The notes below the pieces were generated by a model. The model worked only from the letters and a program-made list of their open reading frames with translations. It was not told the DNA's origin and did no database searches. Below are positions 56,498 to 64,000 of a DNA stretch of 64,000 nucleotides, one piece after another. Numbering within the stretch: position 1 is the first letter of the stretch; each line of letters begins with the position of its first letter. The translations under genes and the position numbers were made by a program. Location of the stretch: assembly GCA_965229005.1 (NCBI GenBank), contig CBDDIP010000002.1, positions 2,790,001 to 2,854,000 of the forward strand, given 5' to 3'. The DNA comes from CBDDIP01 sp965229005. Its GTDB lineage: Bacteria > Actinomycetota > Acidimicrobiia > Acidimicrobiales > Ilumatobacteraceae.

Positions 56498-56503
56498 TAG
56501 GGT
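56498..56503 (+). promoter_or_regulatory. -10 box of the LLM oxidoreductase gene
   Basis: TAGGGT, 8 bases before ATG 56512. Confidence 0.5.
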
Positions 56504-56511
56504 CCGCACCC

Positions 56512-57378
56512 ATGCGATTCGGATTGATGTTCGTCAACACGGGGATGGGGTCCACCGCGGCCGGGGCGAAGGCGCTGGCGGCGAAGGCCGAGCAGCTCGA
56601 CTTCGAGTCGCTGTGGACGGTGGAGCACGTCGTCGTGCCGAGTGGGTACGAGTCGGCCTACCCGTACGACCGCAGCGGCAAGATGGCCGGCGGTGCCGAG
56701 GAGTTCGACCTGCCCGACCCGTTGATCTGGCTGGCGTACGTCGCCGCAACGACCGAGCGCATCAAGCTGGCCACTGGCATCCTCATCGTGCCCCAACGCA
56801 ACCCGTTGATCACGGCCAAGGAGGTGGCCACGCTCGACGCGTTGAGCGGTGGCCGGATGATCCTCGGCGTGGGCGTCGGCTGGCTGGCGGAAGAGTTCGC
56901 CGCGCTCGGCGTGCCGTTCGAGGATCGCGGGCGGCGCCACGACGACTACGTCGAGGCGATGCGCGCGCTGTGGCAGGGCGACAAGGCATCGGTCCACAAC
57001 ACGTACTCGTCGTTCGACAACTGCATCAGCCGTCCGCGTCCGGCGAACGGGACGGTGCCGATCGTCGTCGGCGGGCACTCCAAGCGGGCGGCGCAGCGCG
57101 CAGCGCGCATCGGTGACGGCTTCTTCCCCGGCAACGGCGGGCTCGACGAACTGGAGGCCGTGTTCGGTCTGATGCGCGCCGAGTGCGCAGCGATCGGGCG
57201 GGATCCCAACGAGGTCGAGCTGACCGGGAGTGGGGGAGGGCGCGACCTCGATGCGGTGTCGGCACGCGTCGAGCAACTGCAGGCGCTCGGCGTGTCGCGC
57301 GTCATCCTGCCGCCGCTCCCAGGCGACCGGCTGGACGAGCTCGCCACCGGGCTGGCCGACCGCTTCGGCATGAGCTGA
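56512..57378 (+). CDS. LLM-class F420-dependent oxidoreductase
   Basis: This 288-residue luciferase-like TIM barrel has FESLWTVEHVVVP near the N-terminus, VAATTERIKLATGILIVPQRNPL (the non-prolyl cis-like region after strand 3), LDALSGGRMILGVGVGWLAEEF, and PIVVGGHSKRAAQRAARIGDGFFP. The pattern matches the TIGR03619-like F420-dependent group. The substrate is unknown. It ends 3 bases before the convergent acyl-CoA carboxylase gene, next to a fatty or branched acid catabolic block. Confidence 0.91.
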   Translation: MRFGLMFVNTGMGSTAAGAKALAAKAEQLDFESLWTVEHVVVPSGYESAYPYDRSGKMAGGAEEFDLPDPLIWLAYVAATTERIKLATGILIVPQRNPLITAKEVATLDALSGGRMILGVGVGWLAEEFAALGVPFEDRGRRHDDYVEAMRALWQGDKASVHNTYSSFDNCISRPRPANGTVPIVVGGHSKRAAQRAARIGDGFFPGNGGLDELEAVFGLMRAECAAIGRDPNEVELTGSGGGRDLDAVSARVEQLQALGVSRVILPPLPGDRLDELATGLADRFGMS

Positions 57379-57381
57379 CGC

Positions 57382-58923
57382 TCAGCCCATGTAGACGGCG
57401 TGGCGCTTGGCGACCACTTCGCGGTCGACGGGGTCTGCCGCGGCGAATCGTTGGATGAGCTCGGTGCGCAGTGACTCGAACGGCACCACGGCGTCGATGA
57501 TCATCTCGCCGGCGAGGCGGTACAGGTCGACGTCGAGCTCGTACTCGGCGCGCTGCTCGGCGATGAACGCGGCGCGCTCGTCGGGGTCCTCGAAGGCGGC
57601 GATCTTGTTCGCGTACACGGCGTTGATCGCCGCCTCCGGACCCATCACGGCGATCTTCGCGGTCGGCAGGGCGAGGGTGGCGATGGGGTCGAAGGCGGGA
57701 CCGCACATCGCGTAGAGGCCGGCGCCGTAGGCCTTGCGGACGACGACGCAGATCTTGGGCACGGTGGCCTCGGTGATCGCCGTGATCATCTTGGCGCCAT
57801 GGCGGATGATGCCCTGACGCTCGACCTGCGTGCCGATCATGAAGCCGGGCACGTCGGCCAGGAAGACGAGCGGAACGTTGTAGGCGTCGCACATCCACAC
57901 GAACCGCGCTGCCTTGTCGGCGGAGTCGCCGAAGAGCACGCCGCCCTTGGCCATCGGGTTGTTGGCGACGACGCCGATGACGTGACCGTCGAGGCGGCCG
58001 AAGCCGGTGATCAGCTCCGGAGCGAAGAGCGGCTTGAGCTCGAAGAAGGAGTCGGCGTCGATGAGCGTGTCGATGACGCGATGCATGTCGTAGCCCATCG
58101 CCTCCTCGGCGGGCAGTGCGGCGCGGGTGAGCTCGCGCAGCGGTGCGTCGGGTGCGGTCTCGGGGGGCAGCTCGCGCCAGTTCGACGGGAGGAAGGAGAA
58201 CAGTGATCGGGCTTGCTCGAGTGCGTCCGCGTCGTCGACGGCGAGGTTGTCACCACAACCGGACACGGTGGCGTGCATGCGCGCGCCACCCATCTCCTCG
58301 AGGGTGACTCGCTCGCCGATGACCTCCTCGGCCATGCGCGGCGAGCCGAGGTACATCGACGCGTTGCCCTCGACCATGATCACCACGTCGCAGAAGGCGG
58401 GGATGTAGGCGCCGCCGGCCGCTGACGGGCCGAAGAGGCAGCAGATCTGCGGGACCTTGCCGGACAGCTTGACCTGGTTGGAGAAGATGCGGCCGGCGCC
58501 GCGGCGGCCGGGGAACAGCTGCACCTGGTCGGTGATGCGTGCACCGGCCGAGTCGATCAGCCAGAAGATCGGCAGCTCGTGGCGCAACGCGTACTCGGTC
58601 ATGCGCACGATCTTCTCGACGGTGCGCGCGCCCCACGAGCCGGCCTTCACGGTGGGGTCGTTGGCGACGATGCACGCGGCGCGGCCGTCGACGCGTCCGA
58701 TGCCGGTCACGACGCCGTCCGCGGGGAGGTCGCCGGCGAGCGTGTTGGCCAACAGCCCATCCTCGACGAAGGAGCCCTCGTCGACGAGGAGCGCGATGCG
58801 GTCGCGCACGAACAGCTTGTTCTGACGGGCGAGCTTCTCGCCCTCCTTGGCCATGTTGCCGGCGAGGGCGCGCTGCGTCCGTGCTGCCAGCTCGTCGAGC
58901 GCCTCGTCGTTCTCGGTGCTCAT
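57382..58923 (-). CDS. Acyl-CoA carboxylase, carboxyltransferase (beta) subunit
   Basis: This 513-residue crotonase-fold carboxyltransferase has the N-domain acyl-CoA oxyanion segment FGPSAAGGAYIPAFCD and the C-domain biotin/carboxyl segment PGFMIGTQVERQGIIRHGAKM...KAYGAGLYAMCGPAFDP. Its overall style is closest to propionyl-, methylcrotonyl- or geranyl-CoA carboxylase beta subunits. No biotin-containing alpha subunit is present in the window. It starts 9 bases after the acyl-CoA dehydrogenase stop, so they are co-transcribed. The pairing with a dehydrogenase and an acyl-CoA ligase suggests branched-chain or terpenoid acid breakdown. Confidence 0.93.
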   Translation of the reverse strand: MSTENDEALDELAARTQRALAGNMAKEGEKLARQNKLFVRDRIALLVDEGSFVEDGLLANTLAGDLPADGVVTGIGRVDGRAACIVANDPTVKAGSWGARTVEKIVRMTEYALRHELPIFWLIDSAGARITDQVQLFPGRRGAGRIFSNQVKLSGKVPQICCLFGPSAAGGAYIPAFCDVVIMVEGNASMYLGSPRMAEEVIGERVTLEEMGGARMHATVSGCGDNLAVDDADALEQARSLFSFLPSNWRELPPETAPDAPLRELTRAALPAEEAMGYDMHRVIDTLIDADSFFELKPLFAPELITGFGRLDGHVIGVVANNPMAKGGVLFGDSADKAARFVWMCDAYNVPLVFLADVPGFMIGTQVERQGIIRHGAKMITAITEATVPKICVVVRKAYGAGLYAMCGPAFDPIATLALPTAKIAVMGPEAAINAVYANKIAAFEDPDERAAFIAEQRAEYELDVDLYRLAGEMIIDAVVPFESLRTELIQRFAAADPVDREVVAKRHAVYMG

Positions 58924-58932
58924 CGCCGGACC

Positions 58933-60069
58933 TCAGCCGACCGGCAGCCCGAGGCCACGGGCGATGACGAGGCGTTGGATCTCGCTGGTCCCCTCGCCGA
59001 TCTCGAGGATCTTGGCATCGCGGTAGAAGCGCACGACAGGAGTCTCCTCGATGAAGCCGGCTCCGCCGAACACCTGGGTTGCGATGCGGGTGGCGGTGAC
59101 CGCGGTCTCCGTCGCCTGCAGCTTGGCCATGGCGGCCTGCTGCTTGAACGGCTTGCCGCTGTCCTTCAAGCGAGCGGCCTCGTAGACGAGGTGGCGGCTG
59201 CACTGCACGGCGACGGCGAGATCGGCCAGTTGGAAGGCAACGCCCTGGAATCGGCCGATCGGACCACCGAAGGCGTGGCGCTCCTTGGCGTACTCGACGG
59301 CGTGATCGAGGCAGGCCTGCGCGCAGCCGATGGCGAGTGCGGCGATCGCGATGCGCCCGTCGTCGAGGATCTGCAGGAAGTTGCGCAGCCCGCTGCCGAG
59401 GGAGCCGAGCAAGTTGGTCTCCGGGATGCGGCAGTCGACCAGGGTCAAGCCGTGGGTGTCGCTGGCGTGCCAGCCGAGCTTGCGGTAGGCGGGCTCGACG
59501 ATCAGTCCGGCGGTGCCGGCGGGAACGAGGAAGGCGGTGATGCCGTGGTCGGTGCGGGCGGTGACGGTGACGATGGAGGTGATCGCCGTACCGGAGTTGG
59601 TGATGAACGCTTTCGAGCCGTTGATCACCCACTCGTCGCCGTCGAGCTTCGCCGTGGTGCGCGTGCCGCCGGCGTCGCTGCCCGCGTCGGGCTCGGTGAG
59701 GCCGAAGGCGCCGAGCCGCCGTCCGGCGACGAGGTCGGGCAGCCACTGCGCCTGCTGGTCGGGGTTGCCGAACGAGGCGATCGGGTTGGCGCCGAGGCCG
59801 ACGGCCGCGGACAGCGTGATGCCGAGTGACTGGCTGACCTGACCGATCTCCTCGATGGCGATGCACAATGACGTGAAGTCGCCGCCGCTGCCGCCCCACT
59901 GCTCGTCGAAGACGATGCCGAACAGGCCCAGCTCGGCCATCGATGCAACGGCGTCGAGCGGCAGCTCGTTGGCGTCTTCCCACGTGTCGACGTGTGGCGC
60001 CAGTTCGCGCCGGGCGAAGTCGCGCACGACGGCGCGGAACGCGTCGTGCTCCTCGGTGAACTCGGGCAT
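58933..60069 (-). CDS. Acyl-CoA dehydrogenase
   Basis: This 378-residue flavoprotein has FGLTEPDAGSDAGG (FAD/substrate signature 1), WVINGSKAFITN, YAKERHAFGGPIGRFQGVAFQLAD (signature 2 region) and QVFGGAGFIEETPVVRFYRDAKILEIGEGTSEIQ-type sequence with the C-terminal signature. The base Glu lies in the EGTSE segment, as in short-chain or isovaleryl-type dehydrogenases. A GAGGGG ribosome site lies 9 bases before ATG 60069. A palindromic operator lies 39-48 bases upstream. Confidence 0.94.
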   Translation of the reverse strand: MPEFTEEHDAFRAVVRDFARRELAPHVDTWEDANELPLDAVASMAELGLFGIVFDEQWGGSGGDFTSLCIAIEEIGQVSQSLGITLSAAVGLGANPIASFGNPDQQAQWLPDLVAGRRLGAFGLTEPDAGSDAGGTRTTAKLDGDEWVINGSKAFITNSGTAITSIVTVTARTDHGITAFLVPAGTAGLIVEPAYRKLGWHASDTHGLTLVDCRIPETNLLGSLGSGLRNFLQILDDGRIAIAALAIGCAQACLDHAVEYAKERHAFGGPIGRFQGVAFQLADLAVAVQCSRHLVYEAARLKDSGKPFKQQAAMAKLQATETAVTATRIATQVFGGAGFIEETPVVRFYRDAKILEIGEGTSEIQRLVIARGLGLPVG

Positions 60070-60107
60070 CGTCCCACCCCTCGTCGTGCGGCCGTCGGCT
60101 GCGCTTG

Positions 60108-60117
60108 AACGATCGTT
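60108..60117. promoter_or_regulatory. Palindrome AACGATCGTT, TetR-type operator candidate
   Basis: A perfect 10-base palindrome lies between the ligase stop (60133) and the dehydrogenase start (60069). A minus-strand TACCTT box just upstream would place the transcription start at or near it. It probably controls the dehydrogenase-carboxylase transcript. The regulator gene is not in the window. Confidence 0.5.
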
Positions 60118-60132
60118 AAGGTAGCACCTCGG

Positions 60133-61773
60133 TCAGCCGGAGACGATCGTCCGGGCGGTGATGCCGAGCTCGGCGAGGCCCTGTTCGCGCAGCTTGTACT
60201 TCTGGATCTTGCCGGTGACGGTCATCGGGAAGTCGTCGGCGAACAGCACGTATCGCGGCACCTTGAAGTGGGCGATGCGGCCGCGGCAGTAGTCGCGGAT
60301 CTCGTCGGCGGTGGCGGTCTGGCCGGCCTGCAGCTTGACGAAGGCGGCGATCTCCTCGCCGTAGCGCTCGTCGGGCATGCCGACCACCTGCACGTCGCTG
60401 ATCGCCGGGTGGGTGTAGAGGAACTCCTCGATCTCGCGCGGGTACACGTTCTCGCCGCCGCGGATGATCATGTCCTTCGAGCGGCCGACGATGCTGACGT
60501 AGCCATCGCCGTCCATGGTCGCGAGGTCGCCGGTGTGCATCCAGCCGGCACCGTCGATGGCGTCTGCGGTGCGGTCGGCGTCGTTCCAGTAGCCGAGCAT
60601 CACCGAGTAGCCGCGAGTGCACAGCTCGCCGGGTTCGTCGCGGTGCAGGGTGCGTCCGGTTGCGGGGTCGACGATCTTCACTTCGACGTGCGGGTGCACC
60701 GGACCGACGGTGCCGACGCGCTGGTCGATGGTGTCGTCGGCGGTGGTCTGCGTCGACACCGGCGACGTCTCCGTCATGCCGTAGCAGATGGTCACTTCGC
60801 TCATGTGCATGCGACTCAGGACCTGCTTCATGACCTCGACGGGGCATGGCGATCCGGCCATGATCCCCGTGCGCAGCGAGGACAGGTCGTACGACTCGAA
60901 GTCGGCGGTGGCCAGTTCGGCGATGAACATCGTCGGCACGCCGTAGAGGCTGGTGCAGCGCTCGTCCTGCACGGCTTGCAGCGTTGCCTGCGGGTCGAAC
61001 GCGGCGGCCGGGATGACCATGCAGGCGCCGTGGGTGGTGCTGCCGAGGTTGCCCATCACCATGCCGAAGCAGTGGTAGAAGGGCACCGGGATGCACACGC
61101 GATCGGCAGCGGTGTAGCCGCAGCGCTGGCCGACGAAGTAGCCGTTGTTGAGGATGTTGTGGTGGGTGAGGGTGGCTCCCTTGGGGAAACCGGTCGTGCC
61201 GCTCGTGTACTGGATGTTGATCGGATCGTCGCTGCCGAGCGTGGCGGCGCGTTCGTGGACAGCCTCGTGACCGAGGCGCCGTCCGCCCGTGGCGAGTGCG
61301 TCCCATTCCGGTGATTCGAAGAGCACGACACGTTCGAGATCGGGTGTGGCCGGACGGATCTCGGCGAGCATCGCCGCGTAGTCGCCGCCCTTGAACTCGG
61401 AGATGGCGACCACCACGCGGCAGCCGGATTGGCGCACCGCGTACTCCAGCTCACTGGTCCGGTAGGCGGGGTTGAGGGTGACGAGGATGATGCCGGCGCG
61501 GGCGGTGGCGTACTGCAGCACGGTCCACTCGGCGCGGTTCGGGCTCCACACGCCGACCCGGTCGCCGGCCGCGAGACCGCTGTCGATCAGCCCGGCAGCG
61601 AGGTCGTCGACGGCGCGATCGAACTCGGCGTAGGACATGCGGATGCCTTGGTGGCAGGACACAAGGCAGTCGGCGTCGGGTGTCGCCGCCGCCATGCGGC
61701 GCAGGTTGTCGCCGATGGTCTCGCCGAGCAACGGCGTTGCCGACGTGCCATGTGAGTAGGCCAGCGCGCTCAT
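60133..61773 (-). CDS. AMP-forming acyl-CoA synthetase (fatty-acid/acyl-CoA ligase)
   Basis: This 546-residue ANL-superfamily enzyme has IQYTSGTTGFPKGAT (motif A3), YGMTETSP (A5), GWMHTGDLATMD (A7), GRSKDMIIRGGENVYPREIE (A8) and GKIQKYKLRE (A10 Lys). It activates a carboxylic acid with ATP and CoA. The NPAYRTSELEYAVRQSGCR segment is like medium-chain or branched acid ligases. ATG 61773 follows a GAGGGGG ribosome site. Same-strand genes for acyl-CoA dehydrogenase and carboxylase follow. Confidence 0.94.
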   Translation of the reverse strand: MSALAYSHGTSATPLLGETIGDNLRRMAAATPDADCLVSCHQGIRMSYAEFDRAVDDLAAGLIDSGLAAGDRVGVWSPNRAEWTVLQYATARAGIILVTLNPAYRTSELEYAVRQSGCRVVVAISEFKGGDYAAMLAEIRPATPDLERVVLFESPEWDALATGGRRLGHEAVHERAATLGSDDPINIQYTSGTTGFPKGATLTHHNILNNGYFVGQRCGYTAADRVCIPVPFYHCFGMVMGNLGSTTHGACMVIPAAAFDPQATLQAVQDERCTSLYGVPTMFIAELATADFESYDLSSLRTGIMAGSPCPVEVMKQVLSRMHMSEVTICYGMTETSPVSTQTTADDTIDQRVGTVGPVHPHVEVKIVDPATGRTLHRDEPGELCTRGYSVMLGYWNDADRTADAIDGAGWMHTGDLATMDGDGYVSIVGRSKDMIIRGGENVYPREIEEFLYTHPAISDVQVVGMPDERYGEEIAAFVKLQAGQTATADEIRDYCRGRIAHFKVPRYVLFADDFPMTVTGKIQKYKLREQGLAELGITARTIVSG

Positions 61774-61810
61774 CGAAACCCCCTCGATCGACGTGTGCTT
61801 CGCAGGGTAC

Positions 61811-62677
61811 TCAGCGCGTCGGCGTGGCGCCTCGGTTGACGAACTCGGCGGGGAGGCGGATGTCGGACGTGGGTCGTTGGGGAAGGTCGCCGTCGGCGCG
61901 TGGCCAGGCGATCGGGGTGACGTCGCTGTCGATGCGGGCGCCGACTTCGATGCCGGCTCGGTCGACGGCGAAGTGCGGGTACGGGTAGCCACGGGTGCTG
62001 CCGTCTGGGAAGTAGATCACCGTGTGCACGGCGCGATCGCGGTCGGTGCTGTTCGCCTCGGCGAGGTGCACGGTGAGGCCGTGGTGGAAGGACACGCCGC
62101 CCTTCGGGACGTCGACGAAGACCGGCTCGATGCCGGCCACCTCGGGGTCGCTGAGGATGTCCTCCGGCTCGCCGAAGAAGATGTTGACGAACTTGCGGAG
62201 CCCGATGGTGTGCGTGCCGGGCAGGAACGCGAGTGCGCCGGAGCCGCGCGTCGAGCCCTCGAACGGGATCCATGCGGTGACGCTGGCGGTCTCCTTGATC
62301 GGCCAGTACGGGTGGTCCTGGTGGGCGTCGGTGACGCGTCCGCCGGCCTGCTTGTACAGCGCCTGGTCGTGCCAGATGCGCAGTGCGTCCACGCCGAGCA
62401 GCGCGCCGGCGACCTCGCCGATGCGCTGATGGAAGGTCAGCGGGCGGACGGTGTCGAAGTCCTCCCACAGGTTCATGCACTGGATGAACGACTGCTCGTA
62501 GCGGCTCTTGTCGGCCAGCGTGCGATCGTCGCGCGCCGTGCGCGCCTTCACCGACGCGGTGACCTCGGTGCCGTAGTGAGCGAGCTCGTCGTCGGTGAGG
62601 AGGTCGGGCACGACGACGTAACCGTCACGACGGAACGACTCGATCAACGACGGATCGATCGGCTGCTCGGTGATCAT
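61811..62677 (-). CDS. Phytanoyl-CoA dioxygenase (PhyH)-family Fe(II)/2OG oxygenase
   Basis: This 288-residue protein has FRRDGYVVVPDLLTDDEL at the start, as in PhyH. THE iron ligands are likely H119 and D121 in DAHQDHPYWP with distal H204 in LTVHLAEAN, and a following Arg (DRDRAVHTVIYF) would bind 2-oxoglutarate. GALAFLPGTH is the usual strand. It may alpha-hydroxylate the acid that the downstream ligase activates, though PhyH proteins have varied substrates. ATG 62677, 8 bases after a GGGGAAGGGG run, is preferred to GTG 62686. Confidence 0.88.
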   Translation of the reverse strand: MITEQPIDPSLIESFRRDGYVVVPDLLTDDELAHYGTEVTASVKARTARDDRTLADKSRYEQSFIQCMNLWEDFDTVRPLTFHQRIGEVAGALLGVDALRIWHDQALYKQAGGRVTDAHQDHPYWPIKETASVTAWIPFEGSTRGSGALAFLPGTHTIGLRKFVNIFFGEPEDILSDPEVAGIEPVFVDVPKGGVSFHHGLTVHLAEANSTDRDRAVHTVIYFPDGSTRGYPYPHFAVDRAGIEVGARIDSDVTPIAWPRADGDLPQRPTSDIRLPAEFVNRGATPTR

Positions 62678-62780
62678 CAGTGGCACCCCTTCCCCTCTCC
62701 GTCCCCGAGGGAAACAGTAGGCAGGGGAGTGGTGGTGGTTCGGGCTCGACGAGCGTGGCTCGTTCGGAGAGGCTGGGTCG

Positions 62781-63470
62781 GTGGATGACCCGCTGCTCCT
62801 CGCTCAGCGATGGGCGGCGCTCATGGTCGACGTCGATGGTGTGTTGGTGGTCTCGCGCGGCGGTCGTCGTTGGGACGCCGACCTGCTTGCGGATCTCGGG
62901 ATCGATCCATCGGACCTGCAGCGCGAGTTCTTCGCGCCGCACTTCCTCGACGTGGCGACCGGCCGCGCCGATCTGCATGCGCGACTCCGCGAGGTGCTGG
63001 CAACGCTTGCGCCGTCCGTCTCGGCCGAGACGCTCGTTCGCTACTGGCACGAGCACGACGCCGTGCTGGATCACCGGTTGTTGGACGACCTCGCCGTCGT
63101 TCGCGGTCTCGGCGTGCACGTGCACCTGGCGACGGTGCAGACGCACGAACGGGCGGCGTACCTGTGGGACGACCTCCGGTTGTCGAAGCGATTCGACGCG
63201 ATCCACCACTCGGCCGCTGTCGGCGCGGTGAAGCCGGATCCGTCGTACTTCGGAGCGGTGCTTGCTCGCACTGGTTTCGTCGCCCGCGAGGTGGTGCTCA
63301 TCGACGACAGCGCGGACAACGTCGTTGCGGCGCTCTCGGCCGGGTGGAGCGCAGTCCGGTGGCGCCCGGGGGAGAGACTGGCTGACGCGCTCGAGGCTGC
63401 GCTCGGCTCGGGACCTCTCAGCGCGACGTCGAGCCCGTCCGGCGGAGCTGATCGACCCACACCTTCGTGA
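62781..63470 (+). CDS. HAD-superfamily hydrolase
   Basis: This 229-residue protein has HAD motif I MVDVDGVLV (D17, D19), a helical cap with RADLHARLREVLATL, motif II in HLATVQTHERAAYLW (Thr), motif III Lys in VGAVKPDPSYFGAVL and motif IV LIDDSADNVVAAL. The order and spacing are those of subclass I small-molecule phosphatases. The start is GTG 62781. Its last 53 bases overlap the convergent membrane protein gene. No function beyond phosphatase or phosphotransfer can be read. Confidence 0.88.
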   Translation: MDDPLLLAQRWAALMVDVDGVLVVSRGGRRWDADLLADLGIDPSDLQREFFAPHFLDVATGRADLHARLREVLATLAPSVSAETLVRYWHEHDAVLDHRLLDDLAVVRGLGVHVHLATVQTHERAAYLWDDLRLSKRFDAIHHSAAVGAVKPDPSYFGAVLARTGFVAREVVLIDDSADNVVAALSAGWSAVRWRPGERLADALEAALGSGPLSATSSPSGGADRPTPS

Positions 63471-63708
63471 TGGGGCGACGACGCCAGGCTCGCAGCGCCA
63501 GTCCGAACATCAGCGCGCTGAGCACGACGGAGATGACGTCGGTGGCGGTCAGGTCGATGTCGGGATCGCCGACCACGACGATCACACGAGCGATCGACGC
63601 GATGCCGATCACGCCGGCGACGACCATGGCGAGGATGACCGGTCGCGGCTTGAGGACGGCGACGAGATCGAGCCGCTGGAGGAACGAGAGCTGAGGGCCG
63701 GCGGGCAT
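63418..63708 (-). CDS. Small two-pass membrane protein, unknown
   Basis: This 96-residue protein has transmembrane segments near 27-47 (VILAMVVAGVIGIASIARVIV) and 55-75 (DVISVVLSALMFGLALRAW), and a basic C-terminal tail. No family is recognised. ATG 63708 has GAGAAT 6 bases upstream. The tail-to-tail overlap with the HAD gene (63418-63470) is real coding on both strands if both starts are right. Confidence 0.65.
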   Translation of the reverse strand: MPAGPQLSFLQRLDLVAVLKPRPVILAMVVAGVIGIASIARVIVVVGDPDIDLTATDVISVVLSALMFGLALRAWRRRPITKVWVDQLRRTGSTSR

Positions 63709-63776
63709 GTGGAGATTCTCGCAACGCGCAGCGACGGATCGCCAAACGACGTGGCTGCGCGTGGCAGGCTTTCGTC

Positions 63777-64000
63777 ATGACGAAAGATGACCCGGGCGAT
63801 GGGGAAGGGGAGCGACGGTCGAGGTGCCGATGGTGCCGCCGCGTGCTCCCCGAGCAGACGATCGGCCGGCCCCGTCAGTTCTGCAGTCAGGCGTGTCGAC
63901 AGTGGGACTGGGTCGGCAGACAGCGGGCGCACGATCTGCAGTTGAGTGACGACGAGTTGATCGTCGCCAAGCGCGAGCTCGACGGTTTGCACGATCAGCT
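63777..64000 (+). CDS. CxxC zinc-finger protein, right end cut by window
   Basis: At least 74 residues are visible. The protein opens with an acidic stretch, then SRCRWCRRVLP and RPRQFCSQACRQWDWVGRQ, a CxxC...CxxxC zinc finger followed by a helix (ELIVAKRELDGLHDQ). The finger and helix resemble a recurring actinobacterial family of unknown function. ATG 63777 has CAGGCT 6 bases before it. The frame stays open to base 64000. Confidence 0.75.
   Translation, partial: MTKDDPGDGEGERRSRCRWCRRVLPEQTIGRPRQFCSQACRQWDWVGRQRAHDLQLSDDELIVAKRELDGLHDQ

Overview
The window is 64 kb of high-GC actinobacterial chromosome. It carries a complete Pup-proteasome locus (mpa, dop, pup, prcB, prcA, pafA), a WhiB regulator, several F420/flavin-type oxidoreductases, a mycothiol-type DinB-like protein, TatB/TatC, HelY and a TtuA-TrmI tRNA-modification pair. 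Gene content and order resemble the mycobacterial mpa-dop-pup-prcBA-pafA-tat-helY neighbourhood. The pafBC genes are missing, and some genes (ttuA, a stand-alone acidic DUF4193-like protein, an RDGP-rich protein) point away from mycobacteria. A deep actinobacterial lineage such as Acidimicrobiia (Ilumatobacter-like) is my inference. I saw no tRNA, rRNA, CRISPR array, transposase, integrase or prophage, and no gene-free stretch longer than about 190 bases.

Layout. 1-6.1 kb: a LOG-family protein cut by the left edge, transaldolase and transketolase (pentose phosphate), a small unknown, a PPOX-type oxidoreductase and NagA. 6.1-11.5 kb: fatty-acid desaturase and TetR repressor sharing one operator, then an alpha/beta hydrolase, a thioesterase, an ADP-forming acyl-CoA synthetase and a VOC protein. 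11.6-16.6 kb: PBP4-type carboxypeptidase, Lon-N-like protein, small membrane proteins, then a ubiquitin-like sulfur carrier, TtuA and TrmI, closed by a strong hairpin. 16.6-34.7 kb: ferredoxin, Mpa, a ceramidase-like lipoprotein, a MarR/PPOX pair, dop-pup-prcB-prcA with pxpABC (5-oxoprolinase) inserted before pafA, then lepB, GDPD, tatB-tatC-helY.

34.8-44.5 kb: MDR dehydrogenase and M20 amidohydrolase, a double-domain ThyX-like protein, an acidic DUF4193-like protein, a GNAT, a crotonase flanked by two copies of one hairpin, an RDGP-repeat protein, gamma-carbonic anhydrase and PrmA. 44.5-50.6 kb: a coupled phosphotransferase-P450-ribokinase operon, VOC protein, WhiB, threonine aldolase and a DinB-like protein. 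50.6-54.5 kb: MoxR ATPase plus a fused DUF58-transglutaminase. 54.5-64 kb: an Fe(II)/2-oxoglutarate oxygenase opposite an RpiR regulator, an LLM oxidoreductase, a catabolic block (acyl-CoA carboxylase beta, acyl-CoA dehydrogenase, acyl-CoA ligase, PhyH oxygenase), a HAD phosphatase, a membrane protein and a zinc-finger protein cut by the right edge.

The strongest window-wide signal is a TAnnnT -10 box placed 6-10 bases before the start codon of 25 genes or leader ORFs. This indicates pervasive leaderless transcription and was used to fix several starts. Inside operons, genes are joined by ATGA, GTGA or longer stop/start overlaps.
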